A stretch of DNA of 64,000 nt from positions 28,653-92,652 of the forward strand of contig NZ_BOOP01000046.1 of assembly GCF_016863295.1 (NCBI RefSeq), in the 5' to 3' direction. The notes below the pieces were generated by a model. The model did no database searches, was not told where the DNA came from, and saw nothing but the letters and a program-made list of their open reading frames with translations. Of the stretch, positions 54,012-62,353 are shown piece by piece. This stretch comes from Planotetraspora phitsanulokensis. Lineage in GTDB: Bacteria > Actinomycetota > Actinomycetes > Streptosporangiales > Streptosporangiaceae. Within the stretch, counting starts at the first letter, position 1. Each line of letters opens with the position of its first letter. The position numbers and the translations under genes were made by a program.

Positions 54012-55091
54012 ATGCACGCCGGTTATCCTCGCGCCACGCGCCGTACCGGAACAGGTCGTTACCGGCTGATGGCGGCGCTCGCACCGGTCCTCATGATCGC
54101 CGCTCCAGGCGTCACACCACACGCCGCCCGCGCGGCGGTGCCGCGTGTAGAGCTTCGCGAAGCCGAAGAATGCGCCGTCATGGCGGGAGCCGGGGTGTCC
54201 AGTACGGATATCACCACGATCAGCGGGGACCTGGCCGTCAGCCCAGGGAACGCCGTTTCCGGCTTTCCGCCGGGGCAGGTACGAGGCTCCGTCGAAGTGG
54301 ACAACGCAGAGGCGAGGCGGGAGAAGGCCGATGCGGTCGCGGCCTACAACGACGCGTCACGGCGCACGGCCACCGCCACCATCCCGGCGCAGCTTGGGCG
54401 CACCACCAGACCGTCCGGCGTGTACAGGACCGCGGGAGGCGTCTTTCAGCTGAGCGACACGCTCGTCCTCGACGCCGAAGGCGACCCCGACGCCGTTTTC
54501 ATCTTCCAGGCCGCGTCTCTGGTCACGGCGAACGTGAGCAACATCGACCTCGTCGGCGGAGCCCAGGCGAACAACGTGATCTGGCAGCTCAGCGACTCCG
54601 CCACGCTGGGGACGTACTCCACCTTCCGCGGCAACATCCTTGCGCAGAGCTCGGTCGCGGTGAGCGAGGGCGTGGCTCTGTACGGCCGCGCCATCGCTCT
54701 CAACGACATGGTCACCCTCGACGGCACTTCGCTGCACCCGGCCACTCGCGTCACCGCACCCGGAGAACCGCCGACCACCACCACTGTGACCTCGTCGTCG
54801 AACCCCTCTCGCAGAGGGGAACCCGTCACCTTCACGGCCACGGTGCGCGAGCCGACCGACTCGGTCGTGCCCGCCGGTCAGGTGATCTTCAAGGATGGCT
54901 CCACCGTAATCGGCTCCGCGTACAACAGCAGCCTGGCTCCCGCGACGTTCACGACCTCAGACCTCACCAGGGGGGCACACGACATCACTGCGGTCTATCT
55001 GAACGGCGGCACGGCAGTGAACGAGGCCTGGGCGTATTTCGCTCCGAGCACATCCGAGGTGCTCACCCAGGTCGTCCTTAATAGGAGGTAA
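54012..55091 (+). CDS. secreted ice-binding-fold (DUF3494) protein with Ig-like domain
   Basis: A 359-residue exported protein. After a Sec signal (LMAALAPVLMIAAPGVTPHAARA) comes a DUF3494 ice-binding-like beta-helix (about 50-245), with the hallmarks SSTDITTISGDLAVSPG, NDASRR, TLVLDAEGDPDAVFIFQAASLVT and GAQANNVIWQLSDSATLG. An Ig-like repeat (about 255-350: TTVTSSSNPSRRGEPVTFTATV) ends the protein. Family members bind ice or act as adhesins; here adhesion is likely. ATG 54012 overlaps a short upstream ORF (TAATG). No sortase or membrane anchor at the C-terminus. Confidence 0.85.
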   Translation: MHAGYPRATRRTGTGRYRLMAALAPVLMIAAPGVTPHAARAAVPRVELREAEECAVMAGAGVSSTDITTISGDLAVSPGNAVSGFPPGQVRGSVEVDNAEARREKADAVAAYNDASRRTATATIPAQLGRTTRPSGVYRTAGGVFQLSDTLVLDAEGDPDAVFIFQAASLVTANVSNIDLVGGAQANNVIWQLSDSATLGTYSTFRGNILAQSSVAVSEGVALYGRAIALNDMVTLDGTSLHPATRVTAPGEPPTTTTVTSSSNPSRRGEPVTFTATVREPTDSVVPAGQVIFKDGSTVIGSAYNSSLAPATFTTSDLTRGAHDITAVYLNGGTAVNEAWAYFAPSTSEVLTQVVLNRR

Positions 55092-55233
55092 TAGAGTAAG
55101 ATTTTGTCTACATTTGTTAACCAAAGCTGGAACTCCGGAAAGGCGTCACCATATCGCGGAAGGGTATTTCCCGACCGCACCGTCAAATTTGCGGTGAACA
55201 AAGAGTTCAAATGTCGCCGCAAAGGAGAGCAAA

Positions 55234-56013
55234 TTGATTCCTCGGAGAACTTCCAGCTTGGCCGCCTTGTTGACAGTGGCCTTCGGAGCTCTCGCGTTGT
55301 CCGATCCCGACGTGGTGAGCGCGGCCTCTCCCGCGAGAGGCCCGCTCCGGACGGAACACCAGGCGAACGGGGATGGGCCGCCCGCGGGGTTCCACAAACG
55401 CTGCCAGAGGCGTCACCAGTGCCGGCATCACTGCGGGAGAGGCCTGCGCGGGCCGAGAGGTCTCCAGGGCCCCGAAGGGCCCCGAGGGCCGATGGGCCTT
55501 CCCGGACACGACGCTCTCCCCGTTCATGGCTGTCTTTCCGGGCCGGCTGGACCCCAGGGACCGACTGGACCCCAGGGGCCGGCCGGCCTCACCGGACACC
55601 CTGGCCCACCCGGGCCCCAGGGGCCGGCCGGCCCCGCCGGACCTGCCGGACCGGGCGGCTCGGCCGGAACCACTTCGAGCGTCGCTTCCACACTTGTCGG
55701 GCTGTTGTTCGACCCGTTCGACACGAATTTCACGGCGTACGTCGCCGACGGCACCACGTGGATCCGCGACCCTCGGACGGCTGAGCCGTGGCACAGCCTG
55801 GCCTCGGTTCAGGACTACCCGTCCGGCGTGATCGGCGTCTCGCTGACCGAGGCCGCCGTCCCCTTCAACACCCTGCTGATCACCGTGCTGACTTCGGCCG
55901 GTACGCTCGCGCAGTCCGCGTGCATCCTCACCGCCCCTCCCCCGCCTCCCGGATCGGCGTGGGGACCGGCCTACTGCAGCGCGTTCACCACCATCACGCC
56001 TCCAGCCTCATGA
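55234..56013 (+). CDS. secreted collagen-like protein
   Basis: A 259-residue exported protein from a TTG start with AAAGGAGAG upstream. The signal peptide ([25 protein letters not shown]) is followed by a His/Cys-rich stretch ([15 protein letters not shown], 54-68). Then comes Gly-X-Y collagen-like sequence (about 68-91 and 103-145), interrupted by a short non-repeat. The final 110 residues form an unrelated beta-rich domain ([26 protein letters not shown]). Bacterial collagens trimerise. The Cys/His block could nucleate or cross-link the trimer. Between two ice-binding-fold genes. Confidence 0.78.
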   Translation: MIPRRTSSLAALLTVAFGALALSDPDVVSAASPARGPLRTEHQANGDGPPAGFHKRCQRRHQCRHHCGRGLRGPRGLQGPEGPRGPMGLPGHDALPVHGCLSGPAGPQGPTGPQGPAGLTGHPGPPGPQGPAGPAGPAGPGGSAGTTSSVASTLVGLLFDPFDTNFTAYVADGTTWIRDPRTAEPWHSLASVQDYPSGVIGVSLTEAAVPFNTLLITVLTSAGTLAQSACILTAPPPPPGSAWGPAYCSAFTTITPPAS

Positions 56014-56334
56014 ATTCACGCGCTCGATGATCAGTGAGACCTGCTGTCGCCGGATGTGACCTGAGACCTGGACGCCGTCGTCCGCGGGCCGGCCCCGCCC
56101 GCGGACTCCGCTACGGAACGTCAGCGGCCCGCCGCCGACTGACGATCATTCAACGTCACCACCGCATTGCGGACCATATTGCTCACTCACAAGCACAATC
56201 ATTCGGGCAAAGTAAATCAAAGGTACACATATTCAAATCACGAAAGGGAGCCATAGAGACAGTCACGCAAGGGTGGCGATCAAGGGAACCGCATGGGTAA
56301 AGTGAAGTAAAATCCCGCGCAAATGAGGTTCCCC
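56014..56334 (+). other. 321-bp gap between surface-protein genes
   Basis: No convincing gene. The second half is AT-richer than its surroundings and probably holds the promoter of the next surface protein gene. I see no clear repeat or RNA. Confidence 0.4.
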
Positions 56335-58464
56335 ATGGAAGAGCCCGCCTCGTCATTCACCACCAGCCCTTCCAGTAAGCATGACAAAAGCGGCCAAACA
56401 GCCAAACACACTGTCAGATATGAGACGAACTCTGGGCGCCTTCGAATTCACGTCCGAATTATCGGCCGCCGTTATGGTGCCGCGATTCTTGCAGCGTTTC
56501 TCACGATGACCGCCGTCGTGGCCCCGGCACCGGGCGCGGCCGCGGCGCCGAATCCCGTAAGCCTCGGCGACGGCGCGCCCCTCGGCGTCTTCGCGGGGAC
56601 CGCGGTGTCCAACACCGACCTCACCGCGATCACGGGAGATCTCGGAGTGAGCCCGGGGGACTCCGTCACCGGCTTTCCTCCCGGCACCGTGAGCGGGTCG
56701 ATCCACGCCGGCGACTCGGCTGCGGCGTCGGCCAGAGCCGACCTGATCGCCGCCTACAACGAGGTCGCCTCGCGAACGCCGGCGACGAGCGTGCCCAGCG
56801 AGCTCGGCGGCACGACCAAGACTCCAGGTGTCTACAGCCCGCCCGGAGGCACTTTCCAGATAACCGGCACGCTGACGCTGGATGCCCAGGCCGACCCGGA
56901 TGCCGTCTTCATCTTCCGGGCCACCACCCTCTCAACCGCCAACGTCAGCAACATCAACCTCGTCGGCGGGGCCCAGGCGAACAACGTCTTCTGGCAGCTC
57001 ACCGGCTCGGCGACGTTGGGGACCAACTGCACGTTCCGAGGGAACGTGCTGGCCTCTAACTCGGTCACCGTCGGCACAGGTGCGGCCGTCTTCGGTCGTG
57101 TCTTCGCCATCAACGGCATCGCCGTCCTCCAGGGCACCGCCAACCCGCCGAGGACCCGCATCACGGTCCCGAACGACCCGCCGACCACGACGACGTTGAC
57201 GACTTCTCCCAATCCTTCGCGGACGAGTCAGTCCGTCACCCTGACCGCCACGGTCAGCCCGGTCTCAGGGTCGATCGTGCCCCAGGGACAGGTCGCTTTC
57301 AAAGACGGCGACACCGTCCTCGGCACCGACAACCACAACAGCCTTGGCCCGGCGACGATCACGATCTCCACCCTGACGGCGGGCGAACACTCGCTGACCG
57401 CCGTCTATCTTGGGGGCGACACCCCCGACAACGAAGCCATCATCCATTTCGCCCCAAGCACGTCACCGCTAGTGACGCAGACAGTGACGAGCAGTCTCTT
57501 TAGCGCTGCGGCTACGCCGGAGGACGCTGACTACCCCGACGCGCAGGCCGTCACCGTCGGCGTGAAATTCCAAGCGGCCACGAGCGGGACCATCCGAGGC
57601 ATCCGCTTCTACAAGAGCCCGCAAAACTCCGGAACCCACACCGGAAGCCTGTGGTCCAGCAGCGGGCAACTCCTCGCAAGCGCCACCTACTCCAACGAAA
57701 CGGCATCCGGCTGGCAACAGGTCAACTTCGCCAACCCCGTCACGATCAACCCCGACACGACGTACGTCGCCTCCTACCACACGCCAACCGGCAACTACTC
57801 GATAACCCGCCCCTACTTCACCACCAAACACACCAACGGCCCCCTCACCGCGCTCGCCAACGGCCCCAGCGGCGGCAACGGCGTCTTCACCTACAGCGCG
57901 ACCAACGCCTTCCCCACAAGCGGCTTCCGAGCCACGAACTACTGGGTCGACGTCGTCTTCACACCGTTCGAGAGCCTCTGGAGCGCTACGGATACGCCGG
58001 AGGTCACTGACCACCCCGACGGGCAGGCCGTCACCGTCGGCGTGAAATTCCAAGCGGCCACGAGCGGAGCCATCCGAGGCATCCGCTTCTACAAGAGCCC
58101 GCAAAACTCCGGAACCCACACCGGAAGCCTGTGGTCCAGCAGCGGGCAACTCCTCGCAAGCGCCACCTTCACCAACGAAACGGCATCCGGCTGGCAACAG
58201 GTCAACTTCGCCAACCCCGTCACGATCAACCCCGACACGACGTACATCGCCTCTTACTACTCGCCGACCGGCAAATACTCGTTAACCCGCCCCTACTTCA
58301 CCTCCAAATACAACAACGGCCCCCTCACCGCGCTCGCCAGTAGCGGCAACGGCGGCAACGGCGTCTACACCTACAGCGCGACCAACGCCTTCCCCACAAG
58401 CGCCTTCCAAGCCACGAACTACTGGGTCGACGTCGTTTACGACGGCAATCCCGTCGGCTCGTAG
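56335..58464 (+). CDS. secreted ice-binding-fold protein with Ig-like and two DUF4082 domains
   Basis: A 709-residue exported protein. A basic N-terminal region precedes the signal core (YGAAILAAFLTMTAVVAPAPGAAA). Domains in order: DUF3494 ice-binding-like (about 75-260, VSNTDLTAITGDLGVSPG), Ig-like (about 270-365), then two nearly identical DUF4082 modules (about 380-540 and 540-705, each with IRGIRFYKSPQNSGTHTGSLW). DUF4082 is common in actinomycete surface proteins with carbohydrate-binding features. ATG 56335 has GAGG six bases upstream; ATG 56323 is also in frame. Codons in the DUF4082 part use more A-ending bases than neighbours. Confidence 0.85.
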   Translation: MEEPASSFTTSPSSKHDKSGQTAKHTVRYETNSGRLRIHVRIIGRRYGAAILAAFLTMTAVVAPAPGAAAAPNPVSLGDGAPLGVFAGTAVSNTDLTAITGDLGVSPGDSVTGFPPGTVSGSIHAGDSAAASARADLIAAYNEVASRTPATSVPSELGGTTKTPGVYSPPGGTFQITGTLTLDAQADPDAVFIFRATTLSTANVSNINLVGGAQANNVFWQLTGSATLGTNCTFRGNVLASNSVTVGTGAAVFGRVFAINGIAVLQGTANPPRTRITVPNDPPTTTTLTTSPNPSRTSQSVTLTATVSPVSGSIVPQGQVAFKDGDTVLGTDNHNSLGPATITISTLTAGEHSLTAVYLGGDTPDNEAIIHFAPSTSPLVTQTVTSSLFSAAATPEDADYPDAQAVTVGVKFQAATSGTIRGIRFYKSPQNSGTHTGSLWSSSGQLLASATYSNETASGWQQVNFANPVTINPDTTYVASYHTPTGNYSITRPYFTTKHTNGPLTALANGPSGGNGVFTYSATNAFPTSGFRATNYWVDVVFTPFESLWSATDTPEVTDHPDGQAVTVGVKFQAATSGAIRGIRFYKSPQNSGTHTGSLWSSSGQLLASATFTNETASGWQQVNFANPVTINPDTTYIASYYSPTGKYSLTRPYFTSKYNNGPLTALASSGNGGNGVYTYSATNAFPTSAFQATNYWVDVVYDGNPVGS
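57501..58460 (+). repeat. 480-bp tandem duplication (DUF4082 modules)
   Basis: Two units, exactly 480 bp (160 codons) apart. The stretch 57601-57660 is identical to 58081-58140, and the following 120 bases differ only at a few positions. The units cover the two DUF4082 modules of the surface protein and look like a recent intragenic duplication or gene conversion. Confidence 0.9.
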
Positions 58465-58587
58465 AAGCCCTGCTTCGATGATCTGAACCCGGGCCTTCGC
58501 GTAACGCGTGTAAGGCTTCTGCAAGGGCTCGCCAACGAACGCGATCGACGCGCGTGTCGGCTGGTTCGCTCCCTGTTCACTGACGTC

Positions 58588-59739
58588 GTGAGCACTACCG
58601 GTCTAGCGACAATTCCATTCAACAAAGCGCACATCGCCGAAAACGAGCTGAACTACCTGGCGGAAGCCGTGCACCAGGGATTCACCTCCGGGAACGGGCC
58701 GTTCACCAAGCGGGCGACCGGACTCCTGAGGAAGCTCACCGGGTCGGAGCAGGCGCTACTGACCACCTCCTGCACGCACGCGCTGGAGATGTCTGCGCTC
58801 CTCCTCGATCTCCAGGCGGGCGATGAGGTGATCATGCCGTCGTTCACTTTTGTGTCGACGGCCAACGCCTTCGCCCTGCGCGGGGCGATCCCCGTGTTCG
58901 TGGACTGCCGGCCGGACACCCTGAACATCGATGAGCGCCTGATCGAGTCGGCGATCACGGATCGTACGCGCGCCATCGTCGTCGTTCACTACGCAGGTGT
59001 GGGCTGCGCGATGGAGATCATCAGTGCTGTCGCGGAGCGGCACGGCCTGGCTCTCATAGAGGACAACGCTCATGGATTGGGTGCGTCCTACGGCGACCGG
59101 CCTCTGGGGTCGTTCGGATGCATGGCCACGCAGAGCTTCCACGCGACGAAGAACGTGCAGTGCGGTGAGGGCGGCGCCTTGCTGCTGAACGAGGCCGGCC
59201 TTGCCACTCGGGCGGAGATCATCCGGGAGAAGGGCACCAACCGCAGCCGGTTCTTCCGGGGGCAGGTGGACAAGTACCGCTGGATCGAGGTCGGTTCGAA
59301 CTACATGCCCTCCGACCTCGTCGCTGCCCAACTGACAGCACAACTGGAGTCCTTCGACCGGATCCAGATGTGGCGCCACGCCGTTTGGCAGCGGTATCAC
59401 GACGAACTGTCCAGCTGGGCGAAGGAGAACGCGGTCGCCCAGCCCGGGGTCCCTGAGGGCTGTCTGCATACGGCGCACATCTACTACCTGCTGCTCCCCG
59501 ATCTCGAGAACCGCCAGTCGTTCATCGGACACCTTTCCCGTCAGGGCGTCCAGGCGACATCCCACTACGAGCCGCTGCACAGCGCCCCTGCCGGGCTACG
59601 GTACGGGCGGGTGGCGAGCGGGTGCCCGGTTACCGAGCGGGTGGCCGATCATCTCGCGAGACTCCCCCTGTATGCGGACCTGGGTGAGGCCGACGTCGCG
59701 CGCGTGATCGACGCCGTCCTGAGCTACGAGGTGGTCTGA
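58588..59739 (+). CDS. wecE: dTDP-4-amino-4,6-dideoxygalactose transaminase (WecE type)
   Basis: A 383-residue PLP-dependent sugar aminotransferase of the DegT/DnrJ/EryC1/StrS family. The Schiff-base lysine is K188 in SFHATKNVQCGEGG, and D159 in IEDNAHGLGA binds PLP. The N-terminal PFNKAHIAENELNYL and TSGNGPFTKR match WecE/RffA, which aminates dTDP-4-keto-6-deoxyglucose to dTDP-Fuc4N. GTG start 58588. The stop overlaps the start of the acetyltransferase (TGATG), so the two act in sequence. Confidence 0.88.
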   Translation: MSTTGLATIPFNKAHIAENELNYLAEAVHQGFTSGNGPFTKRATGLLRKLTGSEQALLTTSCTHALEMSALLLDLQAGDEVIMPSFTFVSTANAFALRGAIPVFVDCRPDTLNIDERLIESAITDRTRAIVVVHYAGVGCAMEIISAVAERHGLALIEDNAHGLGASYGDRPLGSFGCMATQSFHATKNVQCGEGGALLLNEAGLATRAEIIREKGTNRSRFFRGQVDKYRWIEVGSNYMPSDLVAAQLTAQLESFDRIQMWRHAVWQRYHDELSSWAKENAVAQPGVPEGCLHTAHIYYLLLPDLENRQSFIGHLSRQGVQATSHYEPLHSAPAGLRYGRVASGCPVTERVADHLARLPLYADLGEADVARVIDAVLSYEVV

Positions 59740-60512
59740 TGGCGTGGCATGACATCGTGCAGGCGGAGGACGTGCAGATCCATGAGTCACCGCGGGAGTC
59801 GGCGCGTTTCGGGCGCTCGGTCGAGCGCCTCACCGCCCCGCTCGATGCTGAGGACTCCTTCATCGCAGTGCGTGAGGCCGTTCGCGAATCGGACGCGGAC
59901 ATCATCGTGCTCCGATACCCGGCCCAGTACGTCGCATGGTTCGCACAGCTGATCACGTTGGGCCGGACGGCGATACTCGCGGACTCTCTCACGTACTGGC
60001 GCGTGCGTGCGGGAGAGGGCCGAGCGCCCGACCCGTCGAAGAACCTCCGGACGACCGGGACCGTCTGTCCGGCCACGACGAAGGCACTGATCGCTGACAT
60101 GTTCGCCAGGTACGGAAATCACTATCTGGCCAACCCTCTGTTCGAGATCGGCGATGCGCTGGCGGGCTACCAGGAATGGGCTCAGCGCTCCGTCGATGAG
60201 GGAAGGTGCCTGGCTCTTTGGGAGCGGGAGGTGGATGACGCCCTCGGTTTGGCGACGCTCGATGAGACCGCCCTTCGAACGGAGATCCTGCTGGCGGGAA
60301 TCGTCGGCAAAGCACAAGGACGTGGCCTTTATGCCCACCTGTTGAAAGGAGTAGAGGACCGAACGCTGGCTCGCGGCGCGGCGGAGGTCGTCATCTCCAC
60401 CCAAGGGCACAACACCCGCGTGCAGAGGGCTTGGGCAAGGTACGGATTCGAGCCAGTGTGCACCCTCCTCACGGTTCATCTGGTGCGACCCACGCTGCTC
60501 GCGGCCGTCTGA
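59739..60512 (+). CDS. GNAT acetyltransferase (WecD/RffC-like)
   Basis: A 257-residue GNAT-fold acetyltransferase. The pattern of an N-terminal half without motif plus a C-terminal GNAT core (ILLAGIVGKAQGRGLYAHLLKG, with a Q/RxxGxG/A-type acetyl-CoA site, and VISTQGHNTRVQRAWARYGFEPV) matches dTDP-fucosamine acetyltransferase. It would convert dTDP-Fuc4N from the overlapping wecE-type gene to dTDP-Fuc4NAc. Sequence support for WecD specificity is weaker than the context. Confidence 0.72.
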   Translation: MAWHDIVQAEDVQIHESPRESARFGRSVERLTAPLDAEDSFIAVREAVRESDADIIVLRYPAQYVAWFAQLITLGRTAILADSLTYWRVRAGEGRAPDPSKNLRTTGTVCPATTKALIADMFARYGNHYLANPLFEIGDALAGYQEWAQRSVDEGRCLALWEREVDDALGLATLDETALRTEILLAGIVGKAQGRGLYAHLLKGVEDRTLARGAAEVVISTQGHNTRVQRAWARYGFEPVCTLLTVHLVRPTLLAAV

Positions 60513-60610
60513 GGGACAGAGGTGAAACAGACCCTTCATCTGCGGAGTCGGTCCGCGTAGATGAATGGGGCCCGAATGGTCACAAGAGATCAGGTGGTGG
60601 ATCTCGCGGA

Positions 60611-61678
60611 TCAGGAGCGAACCTGTATCCGGCTGTGGTCTCCGACCATGAGCTCGTGTGTGTACGGCGGACCACTCGCGCGGCTCACCTCGACGTTGCG
60701 TCCGATCAGGGAGTGCGCGATGCGCGAGACGCCATCCACCGAGGAGCCGTCGAGGACGATCGAGTACTCGATCTCTGCGTTCTGAACGACGCAGCCCTCC
60801 CCAATCGAGGTGAACGGACCGACGTACGCCGAAGAGATCTTGGTGTCCGCCCCGATCACGATCGGCCCGCGGAGAATCGAGTTCTCGACCACCGCGCCAG
60901 GCGCGATGACGACCCTTCCAGTGATCTCGCTCAAGGTATCGACCGCGCCCTTGATGTCACGGTCGACCGATTCCAGGACGATGCGATTGCACTCCAGCAT
61001 GTCCTGCAGCCGTCCTGTGTCCCTCCAGTATCCGCTGACCATGTGCGACTGGACGGAGTGGCCCGTTCGAATGAGCCACTGGATCGCGTCGGTGATCTCC
61101 AGCTCGCCGCGATCCGAGGGCTCGATCGCCCGCACTGCCTGGTGTATGACCGGAGAGAACAGATACACCCCCACGATGGCCAGATCGCTTCTCGGGACGG
61201 CCGGCTTCTCCTCGAGTGCGATGATCTCACCGGCGGGCCCTAGCTCCGCGACGCCGTAGAACTGGGGTTCGGCCACCCTCGTGAGCAGAATCTGGGCATC
61301 GTATCCGCCTGCCTGGAACGCGCTGACCTGATCGGCGATTCCACCGATCAGGAAGTTGTCGCCGAGGTACATGACGAAAGGGTCGTCGGCGAGGAAGTCT
61401 TGAGCGATCAGAACGCAGTGCGCCAACCCCAAAGGGGCCTCCTGCGGGATATAGGTCACCTCGAGTCCGAACCTCGACCCATCCCCTACGGCGCGCCGGA
61501 CTTCTGGACCCGTGTCTCCCACGATGATTCCGACACTCGTGATGCCCGCGTCCCGTATCGCTTCAAGTCCGTAGTACAGCACCGGTTTGTTCGCGACCGG
61601 GACCAGTTGTTTCGCCGAAGTGTGCGTCAGCGGGCGCAGCCTGGTTCCCTTGCCGCCCGCCAGAACGAGAGCCTTCAT
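60611..61678 (-). CDS. glucose-1-phosphate thymidylyltransferase, long form
   Basis: A 355-residue RmlA-type nucleotidyltransferase that makes dTDP-glucose. The signature GGKGTRLRP (8-16) is at the N-terminus, with LGDNFLIGG and the sugar-binding region EKPAVPRSDLA. The last 110 residues form a left-handed beta-helix (IAPGAVVENSILRGPIVIGADTKISSAYVG), the StrD/AcbA-type long form found with 6-deoxysugar pathways. The 4,6-dehydratase (RmlB) that would follow is not in the window. Opposite strand to the aminotransferase pair, but same pathway. Confidence 0.9.
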   Translation of the reverse strand: MKALVLAGGKGTRLRPLTHTSAKQLVPVANKPVLYYGLEAIRDAGITSVGIIVGDTGPEVRRAVGDGSRFGLEVTYIPQEAPLGLAHCVLIAQDFLADDPFVMYLGDNFLIGGIADQVSAFQAGGYDAQILLTRVAEPQFYGVAELGPAGEIIALEEKPAVPRSDLAIVGVYLFSPVIHQAVRAIEPSDRGELEITDAIQWLIRTGHSVQSHMVSGYWRDTGRLQDMLECNRIVLESVDRDIKGAVDTLSEITGRVVIAPGAVVENSILRGPIVIGADTKISSAYVGPFTSIGEGCVVQNAEIEYSIVLDGSSVDGVSRIAHSLIGRNVEVSRASGPPYTHELMVGDHSRIQVRS

Positions 61679-61808
61679 CGACGTCGGAGTCCTTCCGCAG
61701 AAGCGTGGCCGATGAGTCCCGGCCCTGCTCGAACCTATGCGGAGCGCCAATCGATCGCCCTCAACCACAGATCGCCTTTGTCGAAGACCATCGGATATGT
61801 TGCCCGAA

Positions 61809-62273
61809 CTAGACGTTCGTGCGGTTACGGAACGTCCAACTCCGGTGTATCACATAACTCAGGGGCGGACTCATTACTATTATCAGACCCTGGGCCAGCA
61901 TAATAGGAATTCCGACGTATTCCACCAAAATCGGGAGACCCAAGAGGGACGCGCCGAGAAAGCTGAGCCCGACCACATAAAACCGGACGTAACCGGCCAG
62001 CCACGATTGCCCGGACACGCGGAAGACCACCAGCCTGTACCACGGGTAAACGATGATCACGGTGACGAGATGACTCGTCACGACGAGGAAAAGATAGGAC
62101 ACCGCACCGTTGGTCGCCAGCAATCCTAGGCCAAGGAGAGCGTAATAGACGGCAGCCGTCATGGCACCGGCGAACAGGTATGTGATGCGGTGTCCACTAA
62201 GGGCCGAGAACAATGCTCGCCCGCCGGAACGTGGATGCGCGCCGTGGACGGAACGGCTTTCGACTTCAACCAT
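61809..62273 (-). CDS. GtrA-like membrane protein
   Basis: A 154-residue protein with four membrane helices (ITYLFAGAMTAAVYYALLGLGLL, AVSYLFLVVTSHLVTVIIVYPWY, VRFYVVGLSFLGASLLGLPILV, IMLAQGLIIVMSPPLSYVIH) and the typical RSWTFR end. GtrA proteins are proposed flippases for undecaprenyl-phosphate-linked glucose or similar sugars. It is divergent from a GT2 gene that is likely its GtrB-like partner. ATG 62273 has GGAG about ten bases upstream; a start at 62294 is possible. Confidence 0.85.
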   Translation of the reverse strand: MVEVESRSVHGAHPRSGGRALFSALSGHRITYLFAGAMTAAVYYALLGLGLLATNGAVSYLFLVVTSHLVTVIIVYPWYRLVVFRVSGQSWLAGYVRFYVVGLSFLGASLLGLPILVEYVGIPIMLAQGLIIVMSPPLSYVIHRSWTFRNRTNV

Positions 62274-62353
62274 ATGACAATCACTCCAGATCATGATCGG
62301 GCGCCAGGATCAAACGGAGTGTAGTCGGCTGAAGAAGGCAATCGGAGAGAACA

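Noticed and set aside
55104..55784. 226-codon frame overlapping the collagen-like gene
   Set aside because: After the first 40 codons it is a frame shadow of the Gly-X-Y repeat; the AGGAGG near 55083 encodes the end of the previous protein.
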